Source of the DNA: Rhizobium sp. 007 | Lineage (GTDB): Bacteria; Pseudomonadota; Alphaproteobacteria; Rhizobiales; Rhizobiaceae | Direction of reading: 5' to 3' | Assembly: GCF_015353075.1 (NCBI RefSeq) | Contig: NZ_CP064187.1 | Coordinates: 682,001-746,000, forward strand | Length of the DNA: 64,000 nt | In this document: in pieces, positions 18,893-27,344 of the stretch | Numbering within the stretch: position 1 is the first letter of the stretch | Layout: each line of letters starts with the position of its first letter | The notes under the pieces: model-generated | Databases searched by the model: none | What the model saw: the letters and a program-made list of their open reading frames with translations, nothing else | Told to the model about the DNA's origin: nothing | Program-made: the position numbers and the translations under genes

Positions 18893-19016
18893 CGGGTGGC
18901 ATACCGAATAAGGGCAGTCGGATTTTCCCGGTTTAACGTACCCCCCGTCCAGTTTCCTGGCTGGACGGAAACAAGGCTTTGCGGGACGGTTGTTGCAGTC
19001 CCGCAAAGCTTTTTTT
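18893..19016 (+). ncRNA. candidate small RNA or ppdK leader ending in a strong terminator
   Basis: The 403 bases between smc and ppdK hold no convincing protein gene. Near the middle is a hairpin CCGTCCAG (18945-18952) / CTGGACGG (18961-18968), followed within eight bases by a 12-base perfect stem GCTTTGCGGGAC (18976-18987) / GTCCCGCAAAGC (18998-19009) and seven T residues. Two stacked hairpins with a T-tail, more than 200 bases from the smc stop and 130 before the ppdK start, are the layout of a trans-acting small RNA or a leader attenuator. The 5' end given here is a guess. A plain smc terminator is the alternative for the last hairpin alone. Confidence 0.45.
18976..19016 (+). terminator. 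strong rho-independent terminator between smc and ppdK
   Basis: Twelve uninterrupted base pairs with a 10-base loop and TTTTTTT immediately after the stem. It must stop transcription arriving from smc or from the candidate small RNA before ppdK. Confidence 0.92.
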
Positions 19017-19145
19017 CTTCCCAATTCCAATCAATCGGTTCGAAACGGCGAGCATCCATTGTGCGGTGCAACATTTCGCCGTATTTGTCGATTTTCATTT
19101 CAGGACCAAGGGAATAAGCTGGTCCTGATTTTGATCGGGGGGAAG

Positions 19146-21818
19146 ATGACCAAACTGGTCTATACGTTCGGCAACGGGCAGGCGGAAGGTCGCGCACGGG
19201 ACCATGACGTTTTGGGCGGTAAGGGCGCCAATCTGGCCGAGATGTGCAGCCTGGGCCTGCCGGTGCCGCCGGGCTTCACCATCGTCGCCGATGCCTGCAG
19301 CGCTTATTACACGCTCGGCAGACGGATCGATGCCGGCCTGAAAGATGAAATCCGCCGCGGACTGGAGACGATCGAGAAGGCGACTGGCCGGCAGTTCGGC
19401 GCAAAGGACCGGCCGCTGCTCTTGTCCGTCCGCTCAGGCGCCCGCATTTCCATGCCGGGCATGATGGATACGGTTCTCAATCTCGGCCTCAACGACGAAA
19501 CCGTGCAGGCGCTGGGACATGATGCGGGCGACGCCCGGTTTGCCTGGGATAGCTACCGCCGCTTCATCCAGATGTATGCGGATGTCGTCATGGGCCTCGA
19601 TCACGAAATTTTCGAGGAGATCCTGGAAGACCAGAAGGCGCGTCTCGGCCATGAGCTCGAAACCGAGCTGACAGCCAGTGACTGGCAGCATGTCGTTTCG
19701 CTGTATAAGGAGCTGATCGAGGAGGAACTCGGCGAGGAATTCCCGCAGGATCCCGAAGAGCAGCTCTGGGGTGCCATCGGTGCCGTCTTCGCAAGCTGGA
19801 TGAGCGCGCGCGCCGTCACCTATCGCCAGCTCCACAACATTCCGGGAGGCTGGGGCACGGCCGTCAACGTCCAGGCCATGGTCTTCGGCAATCTCGGCAA
19901 TGCGTCGGCAACCGGCGTCGCCTTTACGCGCAACCCCTCGACCGGCGAAAGGTCGCTCTACGGCGAATTCCTTGTCAATGCGCAAGGCGAAGACGTGGTC
20001 GCCGGCATCCGCACGCCCCAAAGCATTACGGAGGAGGGACGCATCAACTCCGGTTCCGACCGTCCGTCGCTGGAAAAGCTGATGCCAGAGGCTTTCGAGG
20101 AACTCACCCATATCTGCACCGAGCTCGAAGCGCACTACCGCGACATGCAGGACATCGAATTCACCATCGAGCGCGGCAAGCTCTGGATGCTGCAGACGCG
20201 CTCCGGCAAGCGCTCGACAAAGGCGGCGATGAAGATCGCCGTCGATATGGTGGATGAAAAGCTGATCACCGAAGAGCAGGCGGTGCTGCGCATCGAGCCG
20301 TCAACGCTCGACCAGCTTCTGCACCCGACGATCGATCCGCGCGTAGACCGCCAGGTGATAGGCACCGGATTGCCGGCTTCGCCGGGGGCTGCGACCGGCG
20401 CGATCGTCTTCACCGCGGAAGAGGCGGTCGAGGCGGAGGAGGAGGGCCGCAAGGTCATTTTGCTCCGCGTCGAAACGAGCCCGGAGGATATCCACGGCAT
20501 GCATGCCGCAGAAGGTATCCTCACCACGCGCGGCGGTATGACCAGCCACGCCGCGGTGGTCGCCCGCGGCATGGGCGTCCCTTGCGTGGTCGGCGCCGGA
20601 ACCATGCGCATCGATCTCCGCAACGAGCGCCTTATCGGTGTTGGCGTGACGCTGAAAAAGGGTGACATCATCACCATCGATGGCTCGGCCGGGCAGGTGC
20701 TGAGGGGCGAGGTTCCGATGATCCAGCCGGAGCTTTCCGGGGATTTCGGCCGCATCATGGGCTGGGCCGACAGGCTCCGCCGCATGACGGTGCGCACCAA
20801 TGCCGATACCCCCGCCGACGCGCGCGCTGCGCGTGCCTTCGGCGCGGAAGGTATCGGCCTTTGCCGCACCGAACACATGTTCTTCGAAGGCGAGCGCATC
20901 CATGTCATGCGTGAGATGATCCTTGCCGAAGACGAGAAGGGCAGGCGTGCCGCGCTCGACAAGCTGCTGCCAATGCAGCGGTTGGATTTCACCGGCCTCT
21001 TCACCGTCATGCACGGCCTGCCGGTGACGATCCGCTTGCTCGATCCGCCGCTCCACGAATTCCTGCCGAAGACCGAGGAAGAGGTCGTGGATGTCGCGGC
21101 TGCCATGGGCATGGAGGCGGCCGCACTCCGCCAGCGTGTCGATGCGCTGCACGAATTCAACCCGATGCTCGGCCACCGCGGCTGCCGGCTTGCCATTTCC
21201 CATCCCGAAATCGTCGAAATGCAGGCGCGCGCCATTTTCGAGGCGGCTATTGCCGCCGCGCAGGAAACGGGGGCGGCCGTCGTCCCGGAAATCATGGTGC
21301 CGCTCGTCGGCCTTCGTTCGGAATTGGATTATGTCAAGGAACGGATCGACGCGGTTGCCGGGGAAGTGATGACCGAGGCTGGCATGAAGATCGATTATCT
21401 CGTCGGCACGATGATCGAGTTGCCGCGGGCAGCCCTGCGCGCGCACAAGATCGCCGAGGCCGCCGAGTTCTTCTCCTTCGGCACCAACGACTTGACGCAG
21501 ACGACCTTCGGCATTTCGCGCGACGATGCCTCCGCCTTCCTCCCGACTTACCAGCGCAAGGGGATCATCGAGCACGATCCTTTCATCTCGCTGGATTTCG
21601 ACGGCGTCGGCGAGTTGATCAGCATCGCTGCAGAACGCGGCAGGCGCACACGCAACGACATGAAGCTCGGCATCTGCGGCGAGCACGGCGGCGATCCCGC
21701 CTCGATCCATTTCTGTGAGACAATCGGCCTCGATTATGTCTCCTGTTCGCCGTTTCGCGTGCCGATTGCCCGGCTCGCGGCAGCTCAGGCGGTCATCAGC
21801 AACGGTCAGCGGCGGTAA
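19146..21818 (+). CDS. ppdK: pyruvate, phosphate dikinase
   Basis: 890 residues from ATG 19146 directly after GGGGGGAAG; a longer frame from 18990 crosses the leader and is not family-like. Interconverts pyruvate + ATP + phosphate and PEP + AMP + diphosphate. The N-terminal ATP-grasp domain (about 1-350) contains GGKGANLAEM and the conserved RSGARISMPGMMDTVLNLG. The central domain has the phosphorylated histidine near residue 468 in GGMTSHAAVVARGMGVPCV, and the C-terminal PEP/pyruvate barrel has GTNDLTQTTFG and the catalytic cysteine in GICGEHGGDP. In rhizobia it allows gluconeogenesis from C4 acids. The last 13 bases overlap the convergent lipoprotein gene. Confidence 0.97.
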   Translation: MTKLVYTFGNGQAEGRARDHDVLGGKGANLAEMCSLGLPVPPGFTIVADACSAYYTLGRRIDAGLKDEIRRGLETIEKATGRQFGAKDRPLLLSVRSGARISMPGMMDTVLNLGLNDETVQALGHDAGDARFAWDSYRRFIQMYADVVMGLDHEIFEEILEDQKARLGHELETELTASDWQHVVSLYKELIEEELGEEFPQDPEEQLWGAIGAVFASWMSARAVTYRQLHNIPGGWGTAVNVQAMVFGNLGNASATGVAFTRNPSTGERSLYGEFLVNAQGEDVVAGIRTPQSITEEGRINSGSDRPSLEKLMPEAFEELTHICTELEAHYRDMQDIEFTIERGKLWMLQTRSGKRSTKAAMKIAVDMVDEKLITEEQAVLRIEPSTLDQLLHPTIDPRVDRQVIGTGLPASPGAATGAIVFTAEEAVEAEEEGRKVILLRVETSPEDIHGMHAAEGILTTRGGMTSHAAVVARGMGVPCVVGAGTMRIDLRNERLIGVGVTLKKGDIITIDGSAGQVLRGEVPMIQPELSGDFGRIMGWADRLRRMTVRTNADTPADARAARAFGAEGIGLCRTEHMFFEGERIHVMREMILAEDEKGRRAALDKLLPMQRLDFTGLFTVMHGLPVTIRLLDPPLHEFLPKTEEEVVDVAAAMGMEAAALRQRVDALHEFNPMLGHRGCRLAISHPEIVEMQARAIFEAAIAAAQETGAAVVPEIMVPLVGLRSELDYVKERIDAVAGEVMTEAGMKIDYLVGTMIELPRAALRAHKIAEAAEFFSFGTNDLTQTTFGISRDDASAFLPTYQRKGIIEHDPFISLDFDGVGELISIAAERGRRTRNDMKLGICGEHGGDPASIHFCETIGLDYVSCSPFRVPIARLAAAQAVISNGQRR

Positions 21819-22075
21819 TAGCGCGGATAGTAGATCGGCCGGGTGAAGTCGTCGAAGTTTTCATCTGCCTGCGCGCGAAATGCCCGCGCGTCGGCGCGCC
21901 TGTCGAGATCAATGCGCTGCAGGCAGGTGGCAAACGCGTCGGTGCCGCGCCTGAAGCCGTAGCTGAGGCATCGCCGCTCGTCGGCAGCCCGCTGTTCTTC
22001 CGGCGTGAGAGTCTGGCAGGCCGAAAGGCTGATCGCGATGGCGGCGAGGGACAGGGAAAGAGCGGAAAGACGCAT
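21806..22075 (-). CDS. small lipoprotein, unknown function
   Basis: 89 residues from ATG 22075, with GGAGA about ten bases upstream. The signal peptide ends in LSAC (lipobox C20), giving a mature lipoprotein of about 70 residues. The mature part holds a CLSYGFRRGTDAFATCLQRIDLDRRADARAF motif, shared by many short rhizobial lipoproteins, and ends in a tyrosine- and arginine-rich tail (YYPRYYRR). No function is known to me. Its 3' end overlaps the ppdK 3' end by 13 bases. Confidence 0.82.
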   Translation of the reverse strand: MRLSALSLSLAAIAISLSACQTLTPEEQRAADERRCLSYGFRRGTDAFATCLQRIDLDRRADARAFRAQADENFDDFTRPIYYPRYYRR

Positions 22076-22162
22076 AGCACATTCTCCGATGCATGAACCG
22101 GTCGCCAGACAAGAGGCGATTTGCCGGCTCACGTCAACAAACATCGGAAAACGCGGCTGAGT

Positions 22163-22552
22163 TCAGATTCGTACCAGCACCTCGATGAAGGCATCGGCGA
22201 ACTGCACGAGATGTGCGGTCTCCTGATCCGGCGCCTGCACGCGGATTTCCGAGCCATTGGTATCGAGAACGGCAAGCACGACACGCATTTTGGTGCTCGC
22301 CGACGGGATGCGCAGAACCGCGATGCGCCGGCAATCCTCGATGAGCCCGGCTGCCGGAAGATCGAACAGGAATTCGCCGTTTGCATTGGCGGCAGCCGCG
22401 CGCACGGCCTCGCAGAAGCCCTCTTCGCCGCCGTCGTAGCCTTCGAGCGAAAGCTCGAGCTCAAGAAGCTCCATCGGCAGGAAGGACTCGGATGGATCGC
22501 TTGCGCCAAGCGATGATGCCTGTGGTCTTTCGGTTGTTTCCGATGAAAGCAT
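22163..22552 (-). CDS. conserved hypothetical protein
   Basis: 129 residues from ATG 22552, chosen because AGGAGA stands six bases upstream. The sequence is acidic and beta/alpha mixed (MELLELELSLEGYDGGEEGFCEAVRAAAANANGEFLFDLP ... KMRVVLAVLDTNGSEIRVQAPD ... FADAFIEVLVRI), without signal peptide or membrane span. I recognise no family; codon use is like the neighbours, supporting a real gene. It is co-directional with the small lipoprotein gene and divergent from the DUF1499 gene. Confidence 0.72.
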   Translation of the reverse strand: MLSSETTERPQASSLGASDPSESFLPMELLELELSLEGYDGGEEGFCEAVRAAAANANGEFLFDLPAAGLIEDCRRIAVLRIPSASTKMRVVLAVLDTNGSEIRVQAPDQETAHLVQFADAFIEVLVRI

Positions 22553-22773
22553 CACTCTTCTCCTGATCCTTCCCGTTATCGGCAAATCCGCCGGAGCCGT
22601 CTTTTTAGTGACATATCAGATGTTACTTATTAAAGCCACCACCGCCTTTTGGTGGATTGCGGCCCCTGCGCGGAGACAACAGTTTTAATTTAGGCGAATC
22701 TTGCCATAAACAAGTGTGGGTGCTTCTTGCGCCCTCGCAGGCGGTTTGCGCCCGCGAATAACCGGTAAGTTTG

Positions 22774-23679
22774 ATGGCCATCCGCTTTGACCGCCCCGTT
22801 TCCAATTCGGCCCGCTTTGCGCGGCGCTTCGGGGCGTTTGCATTGGTCCTCTGGGTCGCGGTGCTGGTCGCGCACCGGTTCGGCGGGCTTGCCACGCCCT
22901 ATCTCGTGCTCCTGCTGCTTGTCTCCATCGGCTTTGCGCTGCTTGCCGCCATGCTTGCGGCCGTCGGTCTCAGAAGCCTCTGGGCGACCGGAGCGGAAGG
23001 CGGCCTCGATGCGTTGAAAGCGCTGATCTTTGCGATCCTTCCCTTGGGTTTCGGCGGTTTTATCGCTGAGCGCTATTTCACGCTGCCGGCCATCTATGAC
23101 GTGTCGACGGATGTCGTTTCAGCGCCAGACTGGCTTTCGTCGCCACATGCCGATCAGATCTGGATGAAACGCAATCCCGACGTGTCGCCGCAGGAGCGCG
23201 AACAGCAGCTCCTCGCTTATCCGGAACTGACCGGCCGGCGTTATGAAGGCGCGATCGACCGCGTGCTCGAAGCGGTCAGGAAAGTGGCGAAGCTGGATGG
23301 CATCACGATCACCGGAAGTGCCGGCGAAGGCGAACCGGTCCGCGATCTCGAGGATGCGCCGGCAAGGCCCCAGCCCGATGGCGATGCCGTCGCCGAAGCG
23401 CCCGATCAGGTTCCCGTTCCCACGCCGAGGCCCTATGAGGATGATGTCGCAAAGCTTATTCGCGACGCAAACGGCGTGACGCTTCAGGGCGAAACCCGCA
23501 CGCTCATCACCGGCCTGCACTTCGACGTCGTCATCCGGCTGCGCGAAGAAGCCGAAACCACTTTCGTCGACATCCGCGTCGCCTCCCGCTACGGCCAGCA
23601 CGACCTCGGCTTCAGCACCGAAATCGCCGACCATTATCTCGAAGCCCTCGATATGGAATTGCTGGGCATTGCGGGGTAA
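22774..23679 (+). CDS. DUF1499-domain membrane protein
   Basis: 301 residues from ATG 22774 (a TTG codon precedes it). Three hydrophobic segments (about 20-38, 43-66, 78-98) anchor the protein in the inner membrane; the soluble part matches DUF1499: PDWLSSPHADQIW, AYPELTGRRYEGAIDRVLEAVRKVAKLDG and a beta-rich end VVIRLREEAETTFVDIRVASRYGQHDLG. A proline-rich insert (about 190-220) separates the two halves. The family is widespread but without assigned function. It stands alone between divergent and convergent neighbours. Confidence 0.85.
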   Translation: MAIRFDRPVSNSARFARRFGAFALVLWVAVLVAHRFGGLATPYLVLLLLVSIGFALLAAMLAAVGLRSLWATGAEGGLDALKALIFAILPLGFGGFIAERYFTLPAIYDVSTDVVSAPDWLSSPHADQIWMKRNPDVSPQEREQQLLAYPELTGRRYEGAIDRVLEAVRKVAKLDGITITGSAGEGEPVRDLEDAPARPQPDGDAVAEAPDQVPVPTPRPYEDDVAKLIRDANGVTLQGETRTLITGLHFDVVIRLREEAETTFVDIRVASRYGQHDLGFSTEIADHYLEALDMELLGIAG

Positions 23680-23688
23680 GACGAAGGC

Positions 23689-25386
23689 TCAACCGCCTTC
23701 TTCTTCCAGCCATCCGGCATACCTCACGATCAGCCCGGTCAGCGGCCCGCCGACCTCCACATGAAAATGGAACCGGCTTTCGCGCTCCTCCTCGTAGATA
23801 TCGCCGCCGGGCGCTAGCACCAAAGGCAGGGGGATGCCGAAAAATCGCCAGCCGCGAACGACGAAACGGAGCTTAGCGCCATCCGGGACCACAGCCATGA
23901 GAATCCGGAAAGGCCCGAAATCTTCAGCGAGCAGATGCGCATCGCGCCCATGGCCCTCCAGTTGTACGCTGCGAAACTCTGCACCGCCGAAATCGCGTGT
24001 CCAGAACTCTATTCTACCTTTGGTGGTGAAACATACGCGGACCGCAACATCATCCTGCGCTTTCGGAAAGCCCACGGCGGCAGCGATGATCGAGGCCAGG
24101 AAGCCGGTCCCGCGCTCCACGCGTGCACGGCCGGAGAGCCTGTGCCCGCCTTCGCTTGTGTCATGCGTCGCGGCAATTGCACGGGGCAGCCGTTCCCAGG
24201 CCGAGCCGAGCAGGCGCCGGTAGAGAGGCAGGTCCACCTCTCCCGGCCGAACGTGGCGCGTGCCGCTGTGGATGGCGAAACGCTCGAAGCATCTTTCGAA
24301 CGCTTCAAGAAGAAATTCGCCGGCCGCCGACCGCGCACCATCGGCCGGTCGATTGCCATTCGCCAGCTTTCGGATCATGGCCTCCAGCCCGGTGACAGGG
24401 ATGAACGGTCCGTCATCGCCTTCCGCGACCAGATGCCAGCTTGCTTCGAGCGGCTGGCCGGCCCGATCCGATCCCGAGGCGCGGACGAACATGCCGCCCC
24501 TGTGTTCGCCGGAGGCGAGGAGCTTGCTTGCCCGATGCATCAACGGGGCAAATGGCAGCAGGGAGGGAAGAAGCTTGAGCCGCACCAGTTGCGCCGTTGC
24601 GGCCAGCAGCCGTTGCAAGCACTGCGGCTTTGTTGCCGCACCGGTGAATATTGATGACAGGCCTTCGAACCGCTGAGGCAGAAGATCGAGGTCCGGTGCG
24701 TCAACCAGTCTGAAACGTCCGCTTTTGAGCGGGATGCATCCCGGCGGTGCGACCGTCACCCGATGCCATTCGATCAGCCCAAGGCCGGTCGCGGAAATGC
24801 CGTTGCGAAGGACCGGCACGGGCTTTCCGGCATAGCTCGCAATCGCCCGGATGACGTTGGGGCCGATGTCGGCATGCGGCGAGGGCGCGATACCCGATGA
24901 AACATGGTCGATCCGCGAAAAATCCTGTGCCAGACGCTCGAGGGCGGCAAAGGAGAGAGCGGGAAAGCTGCTCAGCCCCGACAGAACGAATACGCCTGCC
25001 GCCCGCGCTTCCGCGTCGAGCTCTGCGATCCCGCGGACGAATTCGCGGCTGTCTGCCAGATCGGCGTAGTCGATGCCGAGAAATATGCAGGCTCTCGGCA
25101 CGCGATAGGTGTCGCCGCCCATCGTCTGAAACGGGCCGGAAGCGTCTACGGTCACGGCGGGCGCGACCGCTGACAGCTGCTTGTAAACATCGCCGTTGCG
25201 GTCGAACTCCACCGGCTCCTTGCCGGCTTTGCCGCCCAGGCTGGACACGAAAGCAACCGCCTTGGCAAGCGAACGTCCTCCAATCAGCAGGCAGAAGCGC
25301 TCGTCGTCGCAAAGAAGCTGCGACAGCCTGGCGCCGAAGGTGCCATAGCCGCCGATGATGAGAATGCGAAGTGCTGCACCGCTCAT
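23689..25386 (-). CDS. saccharopine-dehydrogenase-like NAD(P)-binding protein with DUF4166 domain
   Basis: 565 residues. The N-terminal Rossmann fold has the dinucleotide loop GGYGTFGARL (12-21) and the family features VDASGPFQTMG and GIDYADLADSREFV, as in trans-acting enoyl reductases and saccharopine dehydrogenase relatives. The C-terminal ~180 residues (about 385-560: LLGSAWERLPRAIAATHD ... FHFHVEVGGPLTGLIVRYAGWLEEE) are a DUF4166 domain. Substrate unknown. Its ATG overlaps the stop of the DCC-family gene, so it is the last gene of a four-gene operon with cupin, MBL and thiol-oxidoreductase genes. Confidence 0.85.
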   Translation of the reverse strand: MSGAALRILIIGGYGTFGARLSQLLCDDERFCLLIGGRSLAKAVAFVSSLGGKAGKEPVEFDRNGDVYKQLSAVAPAVTVDASGPFQTMGGDTYRVPRACIFLGIDYADLADSREFVRGIAELDAEARAAGVFVLSGLSSFPALSFAALERLAQDFSRIDHVSSGIAPSPHADIGPNVIRAIASYAGKPVPVLRNGISATGLGLIEWHRVTVAPPGCIPLKSGRFRLVDAPDLDLLPQRFEGLSSIFTGAATKPQCLQRLLAATAQLVRLKLLPSLLPFAPLMHRASKLLASGEHRGGMFVRASGSDRAGQPLEASWHLVAEGDDGPFIPVTGLEAMIRKLANGNRPADGARSAAGEFLLEAFERCFERFAIHSGTRHVRPGEVDLPLYRRLLGSAWERLPRAIAATHDTSEGGHRLSGRARVERGTGFLASIIAAAVGFPKAQDDVAVRVCFTTKGRIEFWTRDFGGAEFRSVQLEGHGRDAHLLAEDFGPFRILMAVVPDGAKLRFVVRGWRFFGIPLPLVLAPGGDIYEEERESRFHFHVEVGGPLTGLIVRYAGWLEEEGG

Positions 25387-25835
25387 CCCAGGAAGCGGCT
25401 CCGTTCCTCGGGCGAAGGCACATAGCAGGTTGTCCGGCGCCCGGCGATCTTCAGGCGGTTTCTGGCGACGAACTCATAGAGCCGGTCGGCAAACGGGCGC
25501 GGCAGGATATAAAGGATACTGACGAGCGACCAGGGAAAGCCGAGCCGGGCAATCATGCGGATCGAACCCTCGGATTTGAAATGCGCGCGGCCGTCTTCGA
25601 GCAGGATATTCGTCTCGTAGTGCCGCTCATCCAAGCCGTAGTGCCGGTAAAGTGCCGTGCCGAGCGGCGATTGCGCGGCAAGGAAGCGGTAACGCCCGGC
25701 CTTGTCGTGCTTCAGCGCAAATTTCACCCAGCGGGAGCAGAAGACGCATTCGCCGTCGAAGATGATGAGCGGCTTGTCGTCCGGAAAGGCCGGAACAGCG
25801 GCATCGCTCCGATAGCTATAGTCATTCCGTCTCAT
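25383..25835 (-). CDS. DCC-family (DUF393) thiol-disulfide oxidoreductase-like protein
   Basis: 150 residues. The family signature DxxCxxC appears as D27-G-E-C30-V-F-C33 in LIIFDGECVFCSRWV, followed by AGRYRFLAAQSPLG and the C-terminal RNRLKIAGRRTTCYVP. Members have a thioredoxin-like fold with a redox-active CxxC pair; partners are unknown. Coupled by four-base overlaps to both the MBL gene upstream and the DUF4166 gene downstream. Confidence 0.88.
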   Translation of the reverse strand: MRRNDYSYRSDAAVPAFPDDKPLIIFDGECVFCSRWVKFALKHDKAGRYRFLAAQSPLGTALYRHYGLDERHYETNILLEDGRAHFKSEGSIRMIARLGFPWSLVSILYILPRPFADRLYEFVARNRLKIAGRRTTCYVPSPEERSRFLG

Positions 25836-26755
25836 CGTCCCTCTCCAGCAGACAGTTGATACGCCCCGAAGAGCGAAGGCGGTCCGTCCGCCTGCACGAT
25901 GCCGCGTTCCACCAAGTCCTCGATATGCGCGAAGACGGAGAGTGCCGCCGCGCCGTGCAGCCTGGGATCTGTGTCGCGGTAGATCACCTTCACCATGTCG
26001 GGGATCAGCCGGTCGCCCGCCTTAATCCGCTCCACGACGGCGCGCTCGCGCATGCGCCGGTGCGTCTTCAGCGCCCGCATGAAGGAGACGGGACGTTTCA
26101 CCGGCCCGCCATGGCCCGGTAAAAGCAGGTGGTCGCGGCGTGCGATAAGCTTGTCGAGCGAGGCCATGTAATCGGCCATCGAGCCATCCGGCGGCGCAAC
26201 GATGGAGGTCGCCCAGGCCATGACATGGTCGCCGGAAAAGAGGATGCCGGTGCCTTCGAACGCGAAAGTCGCGTGGTTTGCGGCGTGTCCCGGTGTCAGC
26301 ACCGCCGTCAGCGCCCAGCCGTCACCCTTGATGGTCTCGCCGTCGCCAACCGAGATATCCGGCACGAAACGCGTATCGGAGCTTTCGGCAAAGGGATTGA
26401 CCTCGCCGTCATAGAGCGGCCTTGCTGCGCGGTGCATACCTTCGCCGACGGTGATGGCGCCTGTCTCTTTCTGCAACTTCGCGGCAAGCGGCGAGTGGTC
26501 GCGATGCGTATGGGTGATGACTATATGCGTGACCGTCCGGCCGTTGAGCGCCTTGATCAGTGCCTCAAAATGCGCCTCGTTCTCAGGCCCCGGATCGATG
26601 ACGGCGACGGATGAGGTACCGACGATGTAGCTGTTGGTGCCGTGGAAGGTGAAAGGGCTCGGATTGTTGGCCGTGATGCGCTGGACCCCCGGCGCAACGT
26701 CCACCGCGCGGCCATAGTGAGGCTCGAAGGCAAGATCGAATGTCGGGCTGGGCAT
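25832..26755 (-). CDS. MBL-fold metallohydrolase (LACTB2-like)
   Basis: 307 residues. The binuclear zinc motif HxHxDH is H82-T-H84-R-D86-H87, and later metal ligands fit GHAANHATFAF and FSGDHVMAW. The C-terminal helical part (RRMRERAVVERIKAGD ... YRDTDPRLHGAAALSVFAHIEDLVERGIV) is the winged-helix-like tail of the LACTB2/beta-lactamase-like thioesterase or ribonuclease group. The substrate is unclear: hydrolysis of a thioester, an RNA or a small ester are all possible. It follows the cupin gene by three bases and overlaps the DCC gene. Confidence 0.88.
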   Translation of the reverse strand: MPSPTFDLAFEPHYGRAVDVAPGVQRITANNPSPFTFHGTNSYIVGTSSVAVIDPGPENEAHFEALIKALNGRTVTHIVITHTHRDHSPLAAKLQKETGAITVGEGMHRAARPLYDGEVNPFAESSDTRFVPDISVGDGETIKGDGWALTAVLTPGHAANHATFAFEGTGILFSGDHVMAWATSIVAPPDGSMADYMASLDKLIARRDHLLLPGHGGPVKRPVSFMRALKTHRRMRERAVVERIKAGDRLIPDMVKVIYRDTDPRLHGAAALSVFAHIEDLVERGIVQADGPPSLFGAYQLSAGEGR

Positions 26756-26758
26756 GGT

Positions 26759-27055
26759 TTACTTGTATTCTATCTCGATAAAGGACATCGGCTCGCTTCC
26801 GGCATTGACGACATTGTGCTCCGCGCCCGCCTCGCGCCGGTAGGCAGCACCCTTGGCCACGTCGACGCGCCGGCTGCCATTCCGATCCTCGAGCAGGAAT
26901 TTGCAATCAGTCATCGGCACGACGACATAGCCGAGCCCGTGGGTATGCACGCCGGTATCCGCGCCCGGCTCGAAATCCCAGCGCGTGATGCGCACCACGG
27001 CATCGTCGAGAAGAAGCGTCGCAAGGGCAGGCGGGCGGGCACGGTACTGGCTCAT
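26759..27055 (-). CDS. small cupin-domain protein
   Basis: 98 residues from the second of two adjacent ATG codons (27055), which gives better spacing (five bases) from AGGAG than the first. The single cupin barrel has metal-binding histidines in GVHTHGLGYVVVPM and the second cupin motif in AGAEHNVVNAGSEPMSFIEIEYK. Similar small cupins are annotated as beta-alanine degradation-like or as sensors; function is uncertain. First gene of the cupin-MBL-DCC-DUF4166 operon. Confidence 0.82.
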   Translation of the reverse strand: MSQYRARPPALATLLLDDAVVRITRWDFEPGADTGVHTHGLGYVVVPMTDCKFLLEDRNGSRRVDVAKGAAYRREAGAEHNVVNAGSEPMSFIEIEYK

Positions 27056-27218
27056 CATCTCTCCTGAGACTTTGATCGGGCGAACCAAGACGTAGCACGG
27101 CGCAGGAAGAAGCGCATAGAAATATGCCGGAAGCGCAAGTTAGTGATTGTGAGGCGGCCGGACCTTTGCTAATCAGGCCTCGCTTCCGGCAAAGCGGGTT
27201 TCCGCTCTCAAGCTGTGG

Positions 27219-27293
27219 TGGGGCGTCGCCAAGCGGTAAGGCACCGGTTTTTGGTACCGGCATTCCCAGGTTCGAATCCTGGCGCCCCAGCCA
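27219..27293 (+). tRNA. tRNA-Gln (anticodon TTG)
   Basis: Full cloverleaf: acceptor TGGGGCG pairs with CGCCCCA (27283-27289), D arm GCC..GGC, anticodon stem CCGGT/ACCGG with loop TTTTGGT (anticodon TTG), T arm CCAGG-TTCGAAT-CCTGG, discriminator G and encoded CCA. Reads CAA codons. The region just downstream contains a broken insertion sequence. Confidence 0.97.
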
Positions 27294-27344
27294 AGACTGT
27301 TCGTGTCCATACCGGACACATAGGTTACGGTTTATTCCTGAGAC

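Noticed and set aside
18888..19016. 6S or another named small RNA
   Set aside because: The fold does not show the long bubble of 6S RNA and I cannot match it to a named family, so it is listed only as a candidate.
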